From Candidatus Bathyarchaeota archaeon (GTDB lineage: Archaea; Thermoproteota; Bathyarchaeia; 40CM-2-53-6; RBG-13-38-9), in NCBI GenBank assembly GCA_007050885.1, contig SMYQ01000001.1, positions 95,805 through 159,804 on the forward strand: a DNA stretch of 64,000 bases, in the 5' to 3' direction. Positions 1 through 15,000 of this stretch are shown one piece after another. Position numbers and translations under genes: made by a program. The notes beneath the pieces are model-generated. The model was given only the letters and a program-made list of their open reading frames with translations. It ran no database searches and was not told the origin of the DNA. The stretch's first letter is position 1. Each line of letters opens with the position of its first letter.

Positions 1-3000
1 CCCAGAAGTGGCGGGTTGAATTCGGGGCGACCTGCTACAAGCCCACAACCAGCAGCGAGTGGAATGTCTCGCTGTTCACAGACCCGCTAAAGGTCACGCT
101 CTATGAGCCAATAGGGGGCACTTACAGGAGAGGAATAGACGAGGTCCCGTTCCTCGGAGGGGTTTATGACGATTGTGGCGGGGTCAGCAATGCAGACGAC
201 ATTACGTTCAGAGCCCTGCAGGATGACGAAATTAAGTCATGCACTTCTGTAACCGACATCGGAAATGGAAATTACAGCTGCAACATCACGGACACCACGA
301 CCTGGCTGCTCGGTTTCTACAATTCCACAATGAATGCCAGCAAGGCCTACTACAACTCAAGCGACATACTGAAAATCGTTGATGGTCTGAAGCTGGTCAC
401 GCAGCCGGACATTCAGGGAATTGCAGTCAGCACCAGTGACAGCGACAATCCAACTGGCTGGGGCGAGGACTGGACATTTGAGGTCGACCTTTACGACAGC
501 GACCAGGTGATTTACAGTTATGAGGTAATGAACATAAGCCTGTGGTACTACCAAAACAGCTCCTGGATTCTGTTAAACACCACGACCTGCGCCGCCCAAG
601 CCTGCAAAGACCCGACACCCATCTACTTCTACAGGGACTTTAAGTGCGATGACATAGAAACCAACAAGAAGTTTAACTTTACAGCTACAGACTACTGGAA
701 CTACACGGTAATTTACAATTTCACTCAGGACATAAGCAAGGACGACGTTCAGCTGTCCGTAACTTCCTCACCATCAAAGGTTGACAGGGAATGGCAGACG
801 GTTTTGCTGCAGACCCGGGTGTATGATCAGGACCATGGCAATTATGTTAGTTCTGGTGTCAACGGAAGCTTCGACGTCACGTACGACGGGGGCAACTACA
901 CTGCACCTGTTGGCAACACTACGGGTTCCAGCGGATATCTGAACTACTATTTCAACCCCAACTGCACCTACCAGATTGGGCAACAAATCTGGAGGTCGCG
1001 AGTGGAAACGGATGACTGTTATTCCTCGGTCTACTACGGCGCGTCCACAGCCTTCATAGATGTCGTGGGGCAGTTAAAGAACAACCTTGAGCTTCCCGCG
1101 TACAATGACAGTTACAACGTAACCGATTCCATCGTAGTGCGTTTCAACGTGACCTCCGACTGCCCAAGCGAGGGTAGAATAGTGAACGCCACAACTTCCG
1201 CCAAGATGATATCACCAAACACGAGCGTCTATGGTTGCGCCCCAATAAACAATGAAACTGGTTCTGACAGTGGTTGGTACAACTGCACGTGGGACAGCAC
1301 CGGGAAGAGTGAGGGTTACTGGGACGTGAGATTAAACAGCAGCAAGACCTACTATGACTTCAATTTGACAACCTACAACAGCTGGTTCTGGCTGGAAAAC
1401 ATTCCTTCGACGGCGGAGAATGAGACCATATACGTTTTCAATTACACCACAGACGTCTGGAACAACAAGACACGGGCAGGTTGGAGCGCACTTTACAATT
1501 TCACCGTCGATGTTTCCGACTCGGAAGGTGACGAAATAAACTGCTCCCTGTGGATAAGCAAGGACAATCAGAGTTCCTGGGATTACGTTGGGTCCGACTT
1601 CGTAAATGCGGATTATGGAAGCGGAACGAATGGGACTTGCTCAGTCATATACCAGGGTTTCACCTGCGCAGATGTGGACTCCGCAGAAGGCGCTTCCTGG
1701 GATGCCAGCAAGGCCAAGTTTTACAAATGGGAAATCACAGACCATGAACTCAACAACAGCTACAACCGTTCAGCGATACAGGGCCCAAACGTGACAGAGT
1801 CCTTGGCAAAGATAGAGTATCGCTATGGAAACACAACAACCCTGGTACGGAACCAGGACACCAAGGCTCTGGTCGTTAATTTATTCGACCGCGAGAAGAA
1901 TAGCTCTGCATCTTCAAATGTGAGCTTCTGGATCACAAACGACTCTGCGAACTTCAGGCAGGATGCCGTGAACGCAACCGACGCCCAAGGTAATGCCACT
2001 TACTGGTTCGCTCCTGACTGTGAGTATCTTGTAGGCCCGAGCTACGATCCACAATTCTGGAAGGCGGGAGCATTCGACATTTGCTACGTAGATATCAACA
2101 CAACGGAAACATACTATTACTATCTAGTAGGACGGCTCAGTCCATCCATAACCGCGACCAGGAACGAGACACTCGACTCGAGAACGATATTCCTGAGGGA
2201 AAGGAACATAACAGTAAACGCCACTATCGAGGATGAGTGCTCTGTGACTGTAGACCTGGCAAATGTAAATTTCAAATTGATGAGCCAGTACGGGCAGACA
2301 TTCAACTGCAGTCCAACAGTCAACCTCTCATCAGGTGAGTACAGTTGTACTCGAAACACCACAGGGATGCCAGCACAGTGGTACAACATATCACTGAATG
2401 TCTCCAAGCCTCCCTGGTACCAGGACAATAGCACGATTAAAGATGACCCGATGAGCGGAACAGGTTATGGTGCATTCTTCATAGAGACCGGGCCAGCCAC
2501 AAATTCCGAAAAAGCAAACACCACCAGTTACGACGGTGATGATGGTCCTGTAGGTGGCCATTCGGAAGTTTTCAATTTCTCCGTTCTGGTAACGGACGAA
2601 GACGGGGATACTGTCCGGGTATATCTCTGGTATCGTGTGTGGAACGGTACAGGTTGGAATTCATGGGCCAAGCTCACGGCAACTTCAACCAGTTCAGGAG
2701 GTGGGGGCACCAACTACGCGGACTGCAATGAATGTAATGGCTCTCTGGTATGGCTAGTTAAGAATAATTTTGTCTGCGCCGACATGGATCTCTACCAGTT
2801 CAAGATGAACGCAACGGACACCACTGCCGAACCGGCAGGATACGCCGCCGAAAGCCAAGTTTACAAAGACGAGACCTCACCGCACAACTTCACAATAGAA
2901 GAAGACGACGTGGACGTATTACACTTTGCAGGAAATGCTTCAACAATATGGCGAAACGGTACCGCTTCACTGGACCTTCAGACCTACGTATTCAACATAG

Positions 3001-6000
3001 ACGACCAAGTCAACCTCAGTGTCGGAGAGGCACGGGCAAAAGTCTGGGTAACCAAGAACCACAAGGACTTCCAGTACGTCGCCCTAAAGGACTTGGAAGG
3101 AACTCCTGGAGAGACTGGGTACTTCACTTATAACCTTGGTCCCGACTGCACATACGACGTTGGCGGGCAAATCTGGAAGATGGGAACATCTCCTATGCCT
3201 GGCACCACCTGCTACAAGATTGTCAACTCGACTAACTTCAACGTGACCTTGAGGGGTTACATAAACATGACTATAAACTTACCAAATGGTGGGTATTACG
3301 AAAAGTACGAAGACAATGTCGCTGTCGACTTTTACGTTTACGACGACTGCAACGTCGGGAGAAACAATACTTACAAAACAATACAGCTGATACATCCGCA
3401 ACAGACATACACAATATACAACTTGTCTATAACAGACCACCTTAACGGCACCTACACATACGCATGGGACCCGGACGCCGCAGGGGGGCGGCTGGGCAAA
3501 TACAATATCAGCATTGAATCCGATTATGACAACTACTACGACCCGTATCTCGAGAACGTTACGGGATTCAAGGCGAACGCTTTCTGGATACAAACCCGAC
3601 CGCAGCTCTGGAGTCCAAGCGTAGACAACAGTGACGATGGCGGCTGGGGTGAACTTTGGACATATCAGGTTTACTGCAGGGACGAAGACTACGACAACAA
3701 CACTCTGATGTTGTGGAAGAAAAAGGACGTCGCATCAGATTGGGTTCTCATCGATACGAAGTACTGCCGGTACTCCGGAATAGATGGAACTGTAATAACC
3801 TTCCAAGACAACTATTTCAACTGCAGCGACATAACTCCCGCAGGGGAAACCACTTGGTGGAAAATCAACACCACAGACGTTTGGGGATTCAACGAAAGCA
3901 CAACCAACCAGACGCAGAGTATAGACAGGGACGACGTAACTGTATTCGTATATGACCCGAGCAGCTATGTCATAACTAGGGAGGGTGCGGACACAACTAT
4001 TCTCAGCATAGCCGTGCAGGACGCAGACAGAAGCAATGCACCCGTAGGGACGGGTGTCAGTTCCGCCGCTTATGTCACAAAGAACATTGCCAATGAAAGC
4101 GGACAGTGGGACTCCGGGCGCTTCAACGACACAATCAATACTTCCATTGTAAGTTTCACTTTCGACCCCGACTGCAACTACAATGCCAGCCACTTGCTCT
4201 GGAAAGGCGGAACTTACAATGACACCTGCTACAAAGACTTCAACTTCTCGACAAGCTACTACAGCGCCAAGAGCAAAATACACGTCATGGGACAGTTAAA
4301 GAACTATATCAACTACCCGCCAAATGGCAGCGTTTTCTTGGTCGGGGAACTGGTGAACTTCACGTTCAACATAAGTGACGAATGCAACGGCACCTGGGAT
4401 TCAATAGCAAACGCCAGCGTAAACTTCAGCGTGGTCCTGCCAGGAGTTCAGTGGGACAACTTTACTCAAGACAACCTCACTTACGTTGGCAACGGGCTCT
4501 ATAATTTCTCATGGGTAACTTGGTTCCACATAGGTGGCTATTGGGACGTTGATTTTTCGTCCAACAAGACCCACTACTATCCAAATGTCACATACTTCAA
4601 CAACCATATCTACCTCAATAACACGCCGCCGGATGTGGAAAATTTCTCCGTGACTCCCGGAACGGAAGGCTGGGGCGTCAATTACACATTCCGGGCGGAT
4701 CTTGAGGACATTCAGATGGACAACGTCACTTGCAAGCTTTTCACCACGACAAACGGCGGGTCCAGTTGGATTTATCGCGGGCAGCAGATAATATACTGGG
4801 GTGTTGGAACTTGCGAGGTAAATGTGACGAACTTTGCCTGTTCCGACATCGGCACGGACAACTATTACAGGTTTGAAATTGATGATGGTACTGAGGATAA
4901 CCTGTTCAACACATCAAATATACAGGGACCGAACATAACTGAGGATAATGTGCTTCTGGAATATGTACAGGGCAACGACACTGACGTCAACAGGACCGGA
5001 ACCAATTATACAAGGCTCACATTCCGCGTTTACGACTCGGATAGAAGCAATATAACAACGTCTGGCATAAACGCAACTTTCTGGATAACCAGGGACGGCT
5101 CGACTTACGAAACCCAGCCAATCCAGACCACTAACTCAACAGGATTTGTCAATTACGACTTCGACCCGATCTGCGACCCACTATACCAACCAATGACCCA
5201 GAACTGGGTGGCTGGAGTGAATGACGGGTGCTACGTAAACACGAACACAACAGACACTTACGAACTCCAGATCATTGGAGACCTGAACAATACGCTTCAG
5301 TATATCTACAAGATTGGAGTCCCGACGGCCCCTCCCGTAAATTTGACGAGAGATGAGGAGGGCCTGAAAGCGGACTTCCACATAACGGATGACTGCAGTG
5401 TTGACATAAACAGTGCGAGCGTGAATATCACCTGGATAAGCGAATATGGAGACCGGTTCAATTGCACTGTTACTGGGGGAGGAAGCGGGATATACCAGTG
5501 CAATATGCCCACGAATGGAACACGGGCCAGATGGTACGACGTTGAAATGAATTCATCGAAGAAACCGTACTATAATGACAACATGGGTGCCATAGACGAA
5601 AATATCCTGTTCATCCAGACAAGACCTGTGGTGACTAACCTTACCTGCCTGAACTGTCCTGGTGGGTGGGGTGAGACATTCTATTTCGCCACGACTTTGA
5701 GCGACGAGGACCTTGACAATGTCAGTGTCAAGCTCTACGTGAAGAAGCCAGGGGAGGCTTTCTTCTACGAAGAGAACTCCACGAATGTGAGTTCACCCAT
5801 CATAAACAAGACTGTCGTCCTTTCTGTATCCAATGGCACCTTTGAGTGCCCAACCAACCTGGGCCTCGGCTCGTTCCGGTTCGACGTCCAGGATGACAGG
5901 GCGCTGTCCAAGACAAATACCACAAACTACACAGTCGAACGTGACGACATACGATTTGACATGTTCTTAGGTGACGGTCAGCCTGTATGGAGAAACGGAA

Positions 6001-9000
6001 CGGGTTCACTGAATCTCAGCCTTCTGGCATGGGACGACGACAGGAACATAACGCTAGACTCGGGCATCCAAGGCTATTTCTGGGTCACAGTGAACCAGAG
6101 TTCCTGGGACAGCGGAAAGGGAATTGCCACGAACGATTCAGGTTACATAAATTATGATTTCATGAACGAACTGCCACCGAGCGGACAACGGTGTGACTAT
6201 GCCCTTGGTCCGCAATGGTGGCGCGGCTGGTTGAATGACACCTGCTACAAAGATACTTACTCACAAAACTATTCACTCACCATCAAGGCAGAGCTACTGC
6301 CAACAATACATATACCGGATGGGGAAGGTTACCTTCTCGGCGACTACATACTGGTTGCAGGGACTGTGGACGACGACTGTCCCCCACCCGTCGAGAACGT
6401 CAGTACGACATACAAGCTGAAACGAGGCAGCAACACATACACCTGCAGTAAGACGAATAACTACAATTGGACGGAAGGTATCGGCTGGTACAACTGCACC
6501 TGGGACAGCGGGTCACGGGTAAAGGGTTGGTATGACATCGAGATGCAGACCAGCAAGCAGTATTACGCTTACAATTCGACCACTAAGGTCCAGGCATTTT
6601 ACCTGGGTGAAGCCCCAGAGCTTGAGAGTCCGGCAGTTGACCATGACTACGGGGGTTGGGGTGAACAATATGTCTTCCAAGTTATATTCAGCGACCCGGA
6701 CTACCACAGCAACAACATCAGTTTGTGGATGAGCCCGGACAACTCAACATGGTGGCTGAAAGACTGGAAGACGGGAATAGGAGTGCAAAGCACCATTCAA
6801 TTCACGGAGCGGTTTACTTGTAACGACATCAGTTCCTTCCCGAATGGGACCAATTACTGGAAAATCAGGGCTGTCGACCCATTCAACTACAGCGATGAAA
6901 CGGCGCCCACCAACATCACATTCATTGAAGACGACGCCACGGTAACACCGACGGGTGCCAGCAACTCATCTGTCAGAAGGATGGGGACTGTGAACGCGTA
7001 TCTGGAGTTCCGGATATACGACACGGACTGGGGCATTTATCCGAATGACACTGGAGCAAGGGTCTGGATAACGGAGGACCTCGTCAACTATACGGTTTTG
7101 AAGAGCTGCAACTCAACTAACGGCTACTGCAACGTCACTTGGAACCCGACCTGCACCGCAGTCACCGGCCTGCAAAATTGGACCGCAGGCACTATGGATT
7201 CGTGCTATCAGCAGGTCAACTCCACCCCGACGGACCTGCAGGTAATAGGGCAGTTGTATTTGAAACCCACCCAACCCGAATACGGAGAAATCGTCAACCG
7301 GAACACCACAACGGAGATGAACACGACCGTGTGGGATGAGTGCGCCAATTCCGTAAGTAACGCCACGGTCACCTGGTACAACCAAGTTCCCGCCGCGATT
7401 GCTTCCGGATATTTGGCCAACTGGAGTATACCTGCCGGCTTCGAACTCGGCTCTGAGACCATAACTGTGAATGCCACGAAAACGCATTATGACAAGGGTA
7501 CGAATTCGACCATGGTCTACGTCTATGGCTGGAGTTCTCTGACAGACATAATACCTGTAAATGATAGTGAATTTGACGCAGGAAACACTGTGGTCGTCGA
7601 GTGCACGGTCACCGACGCGAACGTGGGTAGTCCCATTCCGGGTTATACTGTGGAATTTTTCAAGAACGACGGATACGAGGACGTAGATATTACGGAGCCG
7701 GACGGTGTGGCGGACTGGCAGTGGAACACAGATACAGAACCATATGGGTGGTATAACGTGAGCTGCAGGATAAACGACACTTCGACGATGTACTACAATA
7801 CCTCTGCTGATACAATATCGACATGGGTTCGAATAAACCGAAGGTTGGTGTTTGAGTACATCAACACAGTTCCAAGTACAATATACAGGAATGACAGCCT
7901 GGCAGGCAAGGCCCACGAAACCAACATAAGCGTCAGGGTCGTGGAGGCAGAAACCGGCGCAAGCGACGGAGCAAATGTCACGTTCTACAACAAGACATAT
8001 GCACTGATGGATTATTGCATAACCAATTCAGAAGGGGAGTGCTACATAATGTACAACGCATCAGACACGACAGTTCCAGACAGGTACACTATATACGTCA
8101 ACGCCTCGAAAAATACTACAGAACCTTCAGTGACCAATTACACCCAAGTCAAGGTCATGGGTGTCCTTTATTCCAACGTAACTAGCCCAATCAACGGTAG
8201 CGAGCACAACAAAGGAGAAGTAATAAATTTGATTGTCGACGTCTGGGATGAAAATAATAACTCCATTGCTGTTGCCAAGGGTTACTGGTGGAACGAGACT
8301 CACATGGTTGGCCAGGGACTCTCCACGACTCTCAACCTTAACACGCAGGAAACCGGCTGGCGAAACTTGAGTGTTGAAGTCCGAAAAGACTGCGCAAATT
8401 ATCCAGGGGTAGAATGTTTCGACAGAGCTTACAACTATTCCATAATAAAGATAAACGGACTTTCAGGGGTCTCTTGGATAGCCCCACCGAAGTATGGGAC
8501 GCCGCCGTGGTACGAACTTACAATATACTACCCGTATGACTTCATATGCAGGGTCTACGACACCATAACCGGGCAGAACGTATACAACTACAGTGTCGGG
8601 ATATGGTATCACTTCGGGACGGACCCGTGGACCTACGCGGGAACCTTCCAGACAAACTCAAGTGGTCGAGTTAATTACAGTTATGCTCCAGACGAGAAGG
8701 GCGACTTGGAATTCAAGTGTAATATTACAGATGACCCGAGCAAACTGTATGAAGCGTCCATACCGGAAGTAACCGCGACCTTCGATGTTAAAGACAATAT
8801 TCCACCGACGATTGAGGACGACTACATAGACCCGACTTCAGGAATTGAGGCAAACCTGAACTACACGACAATATACGCGACTATAAGCGACAATATAGGC
8901 ATCAGTACGACCTGGGTTTCCATTGAACTGCCAAACGGAACATTCATCACAAAGACCATGTCAAACTATCCGGAGGTGATGGTAACCAAGAGTCTATCGA

Positions 9001-12000
9001 CGCAGAATTCCACACTGTTCACCCACAATGAGAATGTTACCGAGCCAGGGGAAATGGAGTACTTTAATGTCACCATTTACAACAACGAGACGTCTGACGT
9101 GTATTTCAATCTGACGATTGACGGGCAACTCGTGTTCCCGAATGTTACCGCAGCGAACGGCGCGAATACTTCCGTCGATGCAGTCCAAAACCACAGCTTC
9201 TCCTTGCCCGACGATTTGGACCTAGAGGTTCAATTCTTCGACATCAACGGAGCGCCGGTAAACGCGAGTCATATCGGGTGGTTGATTTACAATGTGGAAT
9301 CTTACAGGTACAACTATAGCTACTATCCCACATTCGGTGGAAACTACAATGTAACCGTTTATGCACAAGACCTGCCACCGGAAAGCAACATAAACAGCAA
9401 GTTCGTCGGTTCATTCCAGGTATGGGGAAACACAAATGTTACCGTCCTAAACACGCCTGATTTCGAAGTGGCTGTAGGAATCACGCAGACCCAGGATTAT
9501 GTCTTTGAGCTGAACACGACGATAACCAACTGGGGACCTGCGAATGCCTGGAATGTCAGTCTTAACATTACTGACGACTCCTGGAACTATACGGAGTATA
9601 GAAACGGAAGTGTGAAACAAAACTACTTCTACATCGGCCTGCTACCAGCCAACAACTCTCAGACAATATTAGTTAACGTGACTATCAAGGAGAAAACACC
9701 ACCCGTCGTCATAATAATAACATCCAACGTAACCTGGAGAAATCCGGATCTCATGGGATGGAATGTTACAGCGTGGAATTACACATACGACAAAACGGAA
9801 GTGGAGGTCGCGGACACACCAATCATAGAGATTCTGGAGGACGACTTGGTGGCTTCGGCACCGCACGGAGCTACAACTTATCTAGGTAACCTTACAATCG
9901 CTTCCACAGGCAACTCCCCTGTATTTGACCTGGAAATATTCCCGGTGGGGGGGAACATGTTCTACAACTGCCCTGAGTGCGACCTTACGCTATTCCCAGA
10001 TGCACAAGGCCTCATGCCTGCAGGCACCAATTTCAGCATGGATGTTGACCTCTACGTACCTCCAGGACAAGACCCCGGAGAATACTGGACAGTAATCCGG
10101 GCTAACACCAGCAACGCTGCCTGGGACGACGCACTGCTAAATGTCACAGTCCCCTGGAACAGTAGCTGGACCAGGACACCGTCGAGCTTCGGAACCATTC
10201 TGGCTCTGCTGAACACCAACGAAACGATAGGCAATGTCACTGCAAAGAACCTGGGAAATGTCTGGGTCTATGTCACGACCTACATAAGCGGTGGGGGGGC
10301 TACGCTCACTCTCGTAGACCCGAGAACGATGGGAATACCCAAAATAACTTCAAGAAATCTCACAGTCAGCTTCTCAATACCGCCAAGCATTTCCCAGGGA
10401 CTTTACCCCGTATATCTGACCATGCGGGGAAGGGACGGGACTGGTGCCGACGCAGACCCGGACCAGCAGACGGTCACCCTGACTCTAAACGTAACAGACC
10501 TGCCCCCTGCAATAGAGGACGTATATGCGGAACCCAGGGACTTTGAAGTTTACTATGACGTTGTCAATATTTCTGCCACGATAACAGACAACTTCGATGT
10601 CAGCCTGGCCTGGCTGAACATCACTCTGCCAAACAACACCATCTACATAAAGTACATGAACAACAACGGTTCGTTTTACTATTCAAATTACAGCACTGAT
10701 GTCGTTGGCAAATACATCCTGCGGATATGTGCGAATGATACTCGGCAGCTTGAAGGATGTATAGATCCAATAAATCTGACAGCGAACGCCAATACCACCC
10801 TGAAGTTCCTGCCGAACAGAGATTTGAAGGTAGACGACGCCAGGTGGCTGGACCCCGTAAACTTCACTCTCAATTATACCATCAGGAATGCTCTGTATTC
10901 AAGGGCATTCAATGTCACGGCCAACTACACAAGTCTGAACGGGTGGGATACCATACCTGACAGTGAAAATGTTTCGCTCTTGCTCAAGCAGGAGACATAC
11001 AACGGTACGATGAACCTTGAAGTGCCTGCGGCAACTGTTCCTAATAATTATACTTTAAACGTCCTGCTCAACTGGACCAATCTGGACAATACAACGGGCC
11101 TGAACAACACCAACTTCACTATCGAGGTGTTGGAAAACCCGTTGATAGAGGCCACACCTGAAGAAATAAATTTCACCATAATAAACAAGGAAAGCAAGAA
11201 CAGCACGCTGAACGTGTTGTCGGCAGGCAACGTCATTGTGAATGGTGTAAACGTCAGTTGTTACACTGGGCTGGTCTGCACAAATATGAGCGTAAACATT
11301 ACCCCAGGCATCCTGGGCAATATGCCTCCTGGAACTTTGGCGCCCGTCGATATCAAGGTAGGTGTCCCCGAAGACATGGAGACGGGCCTCTACGAAGGCC
11401 ACATATACGTCAATGGTACTGAATCCAACGACTACACGCACATCTGGGTGCGGGTCCCACTCAACATATCTTGGGAGCATTACCCGACGAGCATATATGA
11501 AGAGCTCGTTCAGGGCGAGAGTGGAGACTTCGGGGTCGTAAGAATCCGCAACACCGGGAATGTTCTGGCGAAGCTCTGGCTAAACACCTCCGGGAACATA
11601 ACAAACTATGTCTCATTGAACGAGACGTATATGGAGATCCCAATGGAGGAAAATGGATATGTCAGAATAAACTACACGACCCCGTCCACGTATAATCAGC
11701 TCTACCTTAGCGGCTACTTCATAAGTGAAAATACGAGTGCGAACATAACGCAACAGACCACATTCCTGCAGATGTTTGTCCACCCGCTTTGGGTCACCAT
11801 AATCAACCCGACCGAAATCAACCCAGTCATAAACGTGACCAATGGAACCCACATAAATGTCACTGTGAGCGCCACTTATGGGTATTCGCTGATACAATCC
11901 GGGATCACATTCAACGCCTCCCTAAGACGAAACGACGTATACTATGATGTGGATGAGGAATACTACTACAATGCTTCTGACTATAGGTGGCACCTGAATT

Positions 12001-15000
12001 TCACCGCCCCAGTCCTCAATTACAGCATAGGTTATGACCTCGTCGTCACGGGTAATTACTCGTACTACGACATTGCCAAGACGGACATCGAAGACAAGGC
12101 GGTGATATACGTAGACACGGTGGCGCCCGTCGTGGACCTCAAACCCCCGGTCAGCACGGGCGTCAACGAAACCGCCATAATACGACTTAATGCAACGGAT
12201 GCCGGCGGCGTGAAATCTGCAAGGGCTACACTAACTTTCCCAGATGGTTCAACAGTCAAGAATTATGACATGGTGCTCAATTACAAGATTAATGACACCT
12301 ATGAGTTCCTATTGTCCTTCAATGAGACCTGGCAGGAGGGAACCTACGGGATAACTGCGGAGGCCTGCGACTATTCGAACAACTGCGCGGAGGATACAGG
12401 GCAGTTCACGACCTTCCCGTACGCTCAGTTCTACGGGAGGGCCCTGGACCTTGAAAAATCTGACGAGACCCCCATAAACATCACATTCAAATTTTATGAA
12501 GAAGGTACGATGAACCTTTTGAGAACAATCTGGCCGAACAACACAGGATACTACAATGAGACAATAGATGCACGGACATATGATTTGGAGGCCAGTTTCG
12601 CGAATACTTCGGCCAAGTTCTACGTCTCACCTATATTTTCAGATGTCTACAACCCGGTGAGGTGGGGCAGAATCAGTTCAAGTCTGATAGGTAAGGGTTC
12701 CTTGGTCGGAGCTGAAATAATTGAGAATATAAGTTTCGAAACTGCGCGGATAACGTTCAGTTACGCCGGGTACACTGGGATAGATGCCAACAAACTTGCT
12801 ATATACTCGTGCGACAACTGGCGAAGGTTTTATGGATGCAACAACACCTGGGAGAGACGGAACAATTCAGTCCTGGAATCCGGCGTTGAACAGGTCTACA
12901 TTGTAACCGATGACTTGGAGGATGCCTACGCCATCGCAGAATATGTTTGCGGAAACGACGTCTGTGAGAGTGCTTACGGAGAGTCGCTGGCCACCTGCCC
13001 GCAGGACTGCCCTGCCGGGGGTGTAGGGGAGGAAGAGGGGGCGGCTGCCGGAGGGGGAGGGGGAGGAGGTGCTGAAGGGGCAGCAATGGGCGGGGCTGCT
13101 CCCGCAGAAGAGCTTGCACCGATACCCGTCGAATTCAAGGCGCCCGTTATAGACATAACAATCTATCCTGGTGAAACCAAGGTCTTCGGTGTGGAAGTCA
13201 CAAACAACATGGTAAACGCCACGACTGGAAAAATCTGGGCGGAGGGGCCTGTATGGACTTTGCTCAAATTCCAGATTGAAAATTTCACGGTCGAAAACAA
13301 GTCGACGAAGACCATCCAGATAATGGTTTCCCCGGGTGGAAACGTAACCCCGGGCGTCTACACAGGCGACATAGTTTTGGAGGTCGCCGGCATAAAACAC
13401 AGGATACCTGCTTCCGTGGCGGTCGAGTTGCTTCAGGAGCCCCTGCTCGACGTAGCCATAAAGGTGCTGACCAAGATGGTCCACCCGGGCGAGGACCTGC
13501 GGTTCGAGGTCACCTTGATAAACATGGGTGGGACCGAAGACATTGAGGACATAATAATAAATTACACTGTTTTGACCTTGGAGGGTGAGGAGACCCTGAT
13601 AAATGTGGCGAGTGAAACGGTCGCCGTAGAAAACCTGAACAGGTTCGTCAGGGAGGTTAAGGTGCCCGAAAACGCGCCGCAGGGACGATATGTCGTCGAA
13701 GCAATAGCCAAATACTGGTATGACCGGAAGTACGCATTAAGCACGGATAGCTTTGACGTCGTAATAGAGCCTGCACCCATTGCCGCACTCAGGAAATTGT
13801 TTTCATCGTGGATTACCTGGGTCGTATTCTTCATGCTACTGCCCTTGGGCTACTTCGGGTACAAATGGGTGTATCCCTATTTCATGAAGTGGAGAGAAAA
13901 GCAGGAGTCCAAGCAGAGATATACCATGCCTCTGGACATGGAAGAGATGCCAAAGGAGGGCGGAAGCTCTGTGAAGGTCGGAAAGGTCGCAGGGACAGAA
14001 ATAGATGCATGGTTTGACCTTGACGACCTGATGACCCACGGTATAGTTGCCGGTGCCACGGGTTCTGGTAAAACGGTTTCGGCCATGGTAATTGCCGAAG
14101 AAGCGCTGCTTCAGAACAAGTCAATGGTGGTGTTCGACCCAACCGCCCAGTGGAGTGGTTTCCTCGCACCTGACAAGGACAAGAAGATGCTGAAACACTT
14201 CACCCGGTTCGGTCTAAAGGAAGAAGATGCGAGGCCCTTCAAAGGGCTTATATTCGAAATAACCAGCCCGGACCAGATTTCCACAATCAACTTCAAGGAG
14301 TGGATACGGCCCGGGGAAATTACGGTATTCACACTCAACAAGCTGACGACCAGCCAGTTCGACGACACTGTGAGGAACATCATATCAACGTTCTTCAGCC
14401 AGGTGTGGGAGGAGAGCGCCGAGCTGAAGACCCTGATAGTGTTCGACGAGGTCCACAGGCTGCTTGAGAAATACGGGGGTAAGGGTGGTTACGTATCGCT
14501 TGAGAAGGCAGCGAGGGAATTCCGTAAGTGGGGGCTCGGCATGATAATGGTTTCGCAGGTGTTGAGCGACTTCAAGGAAGCCGTCAAAGGTAACGTCCTG
14601 ACTGAAGTGCAAATGCACTCAAAGGGAGCGGACATCGAGCGCGTAAGGTCAAAGTATGGTGACGACTTCGCCGAGCGGCTGTTGAGACAGGAGATTGGTG
14701 TGGGGTTCGTCCAGAACCCGAAGTACAACAAAGGTAAGCCCTGGTTCGTCAATTTCCGGCCGCTGCTGCACAGCCCGCACAAGCTGCTTGAAGAGGAACT
14801 CGACACTTATAAGCGGCTGGGTGCCATAATATGGGCTATCCGAGACAAGATCACGGCAATGAAAGGAAAGGGTCAAGAGACCACAGACATCGAAATGGAG
14901 CTGAAGCTTGCCGAAGACAAGCTTAAGACCGGGGCTTTCAGGATGGCTGAAATCTACTTGGAAGGTTTGATGAAAAGAACGGGCGTCACGGGCAAAATAA

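Noticed and set aside
7113..7916. Minus-strand open frame of 267 codons inside the giant gene
   Set aside because: The composition is a shadow of the Asn/Thr/Tyr-rich coding strand; the sense frame has clear repeats.
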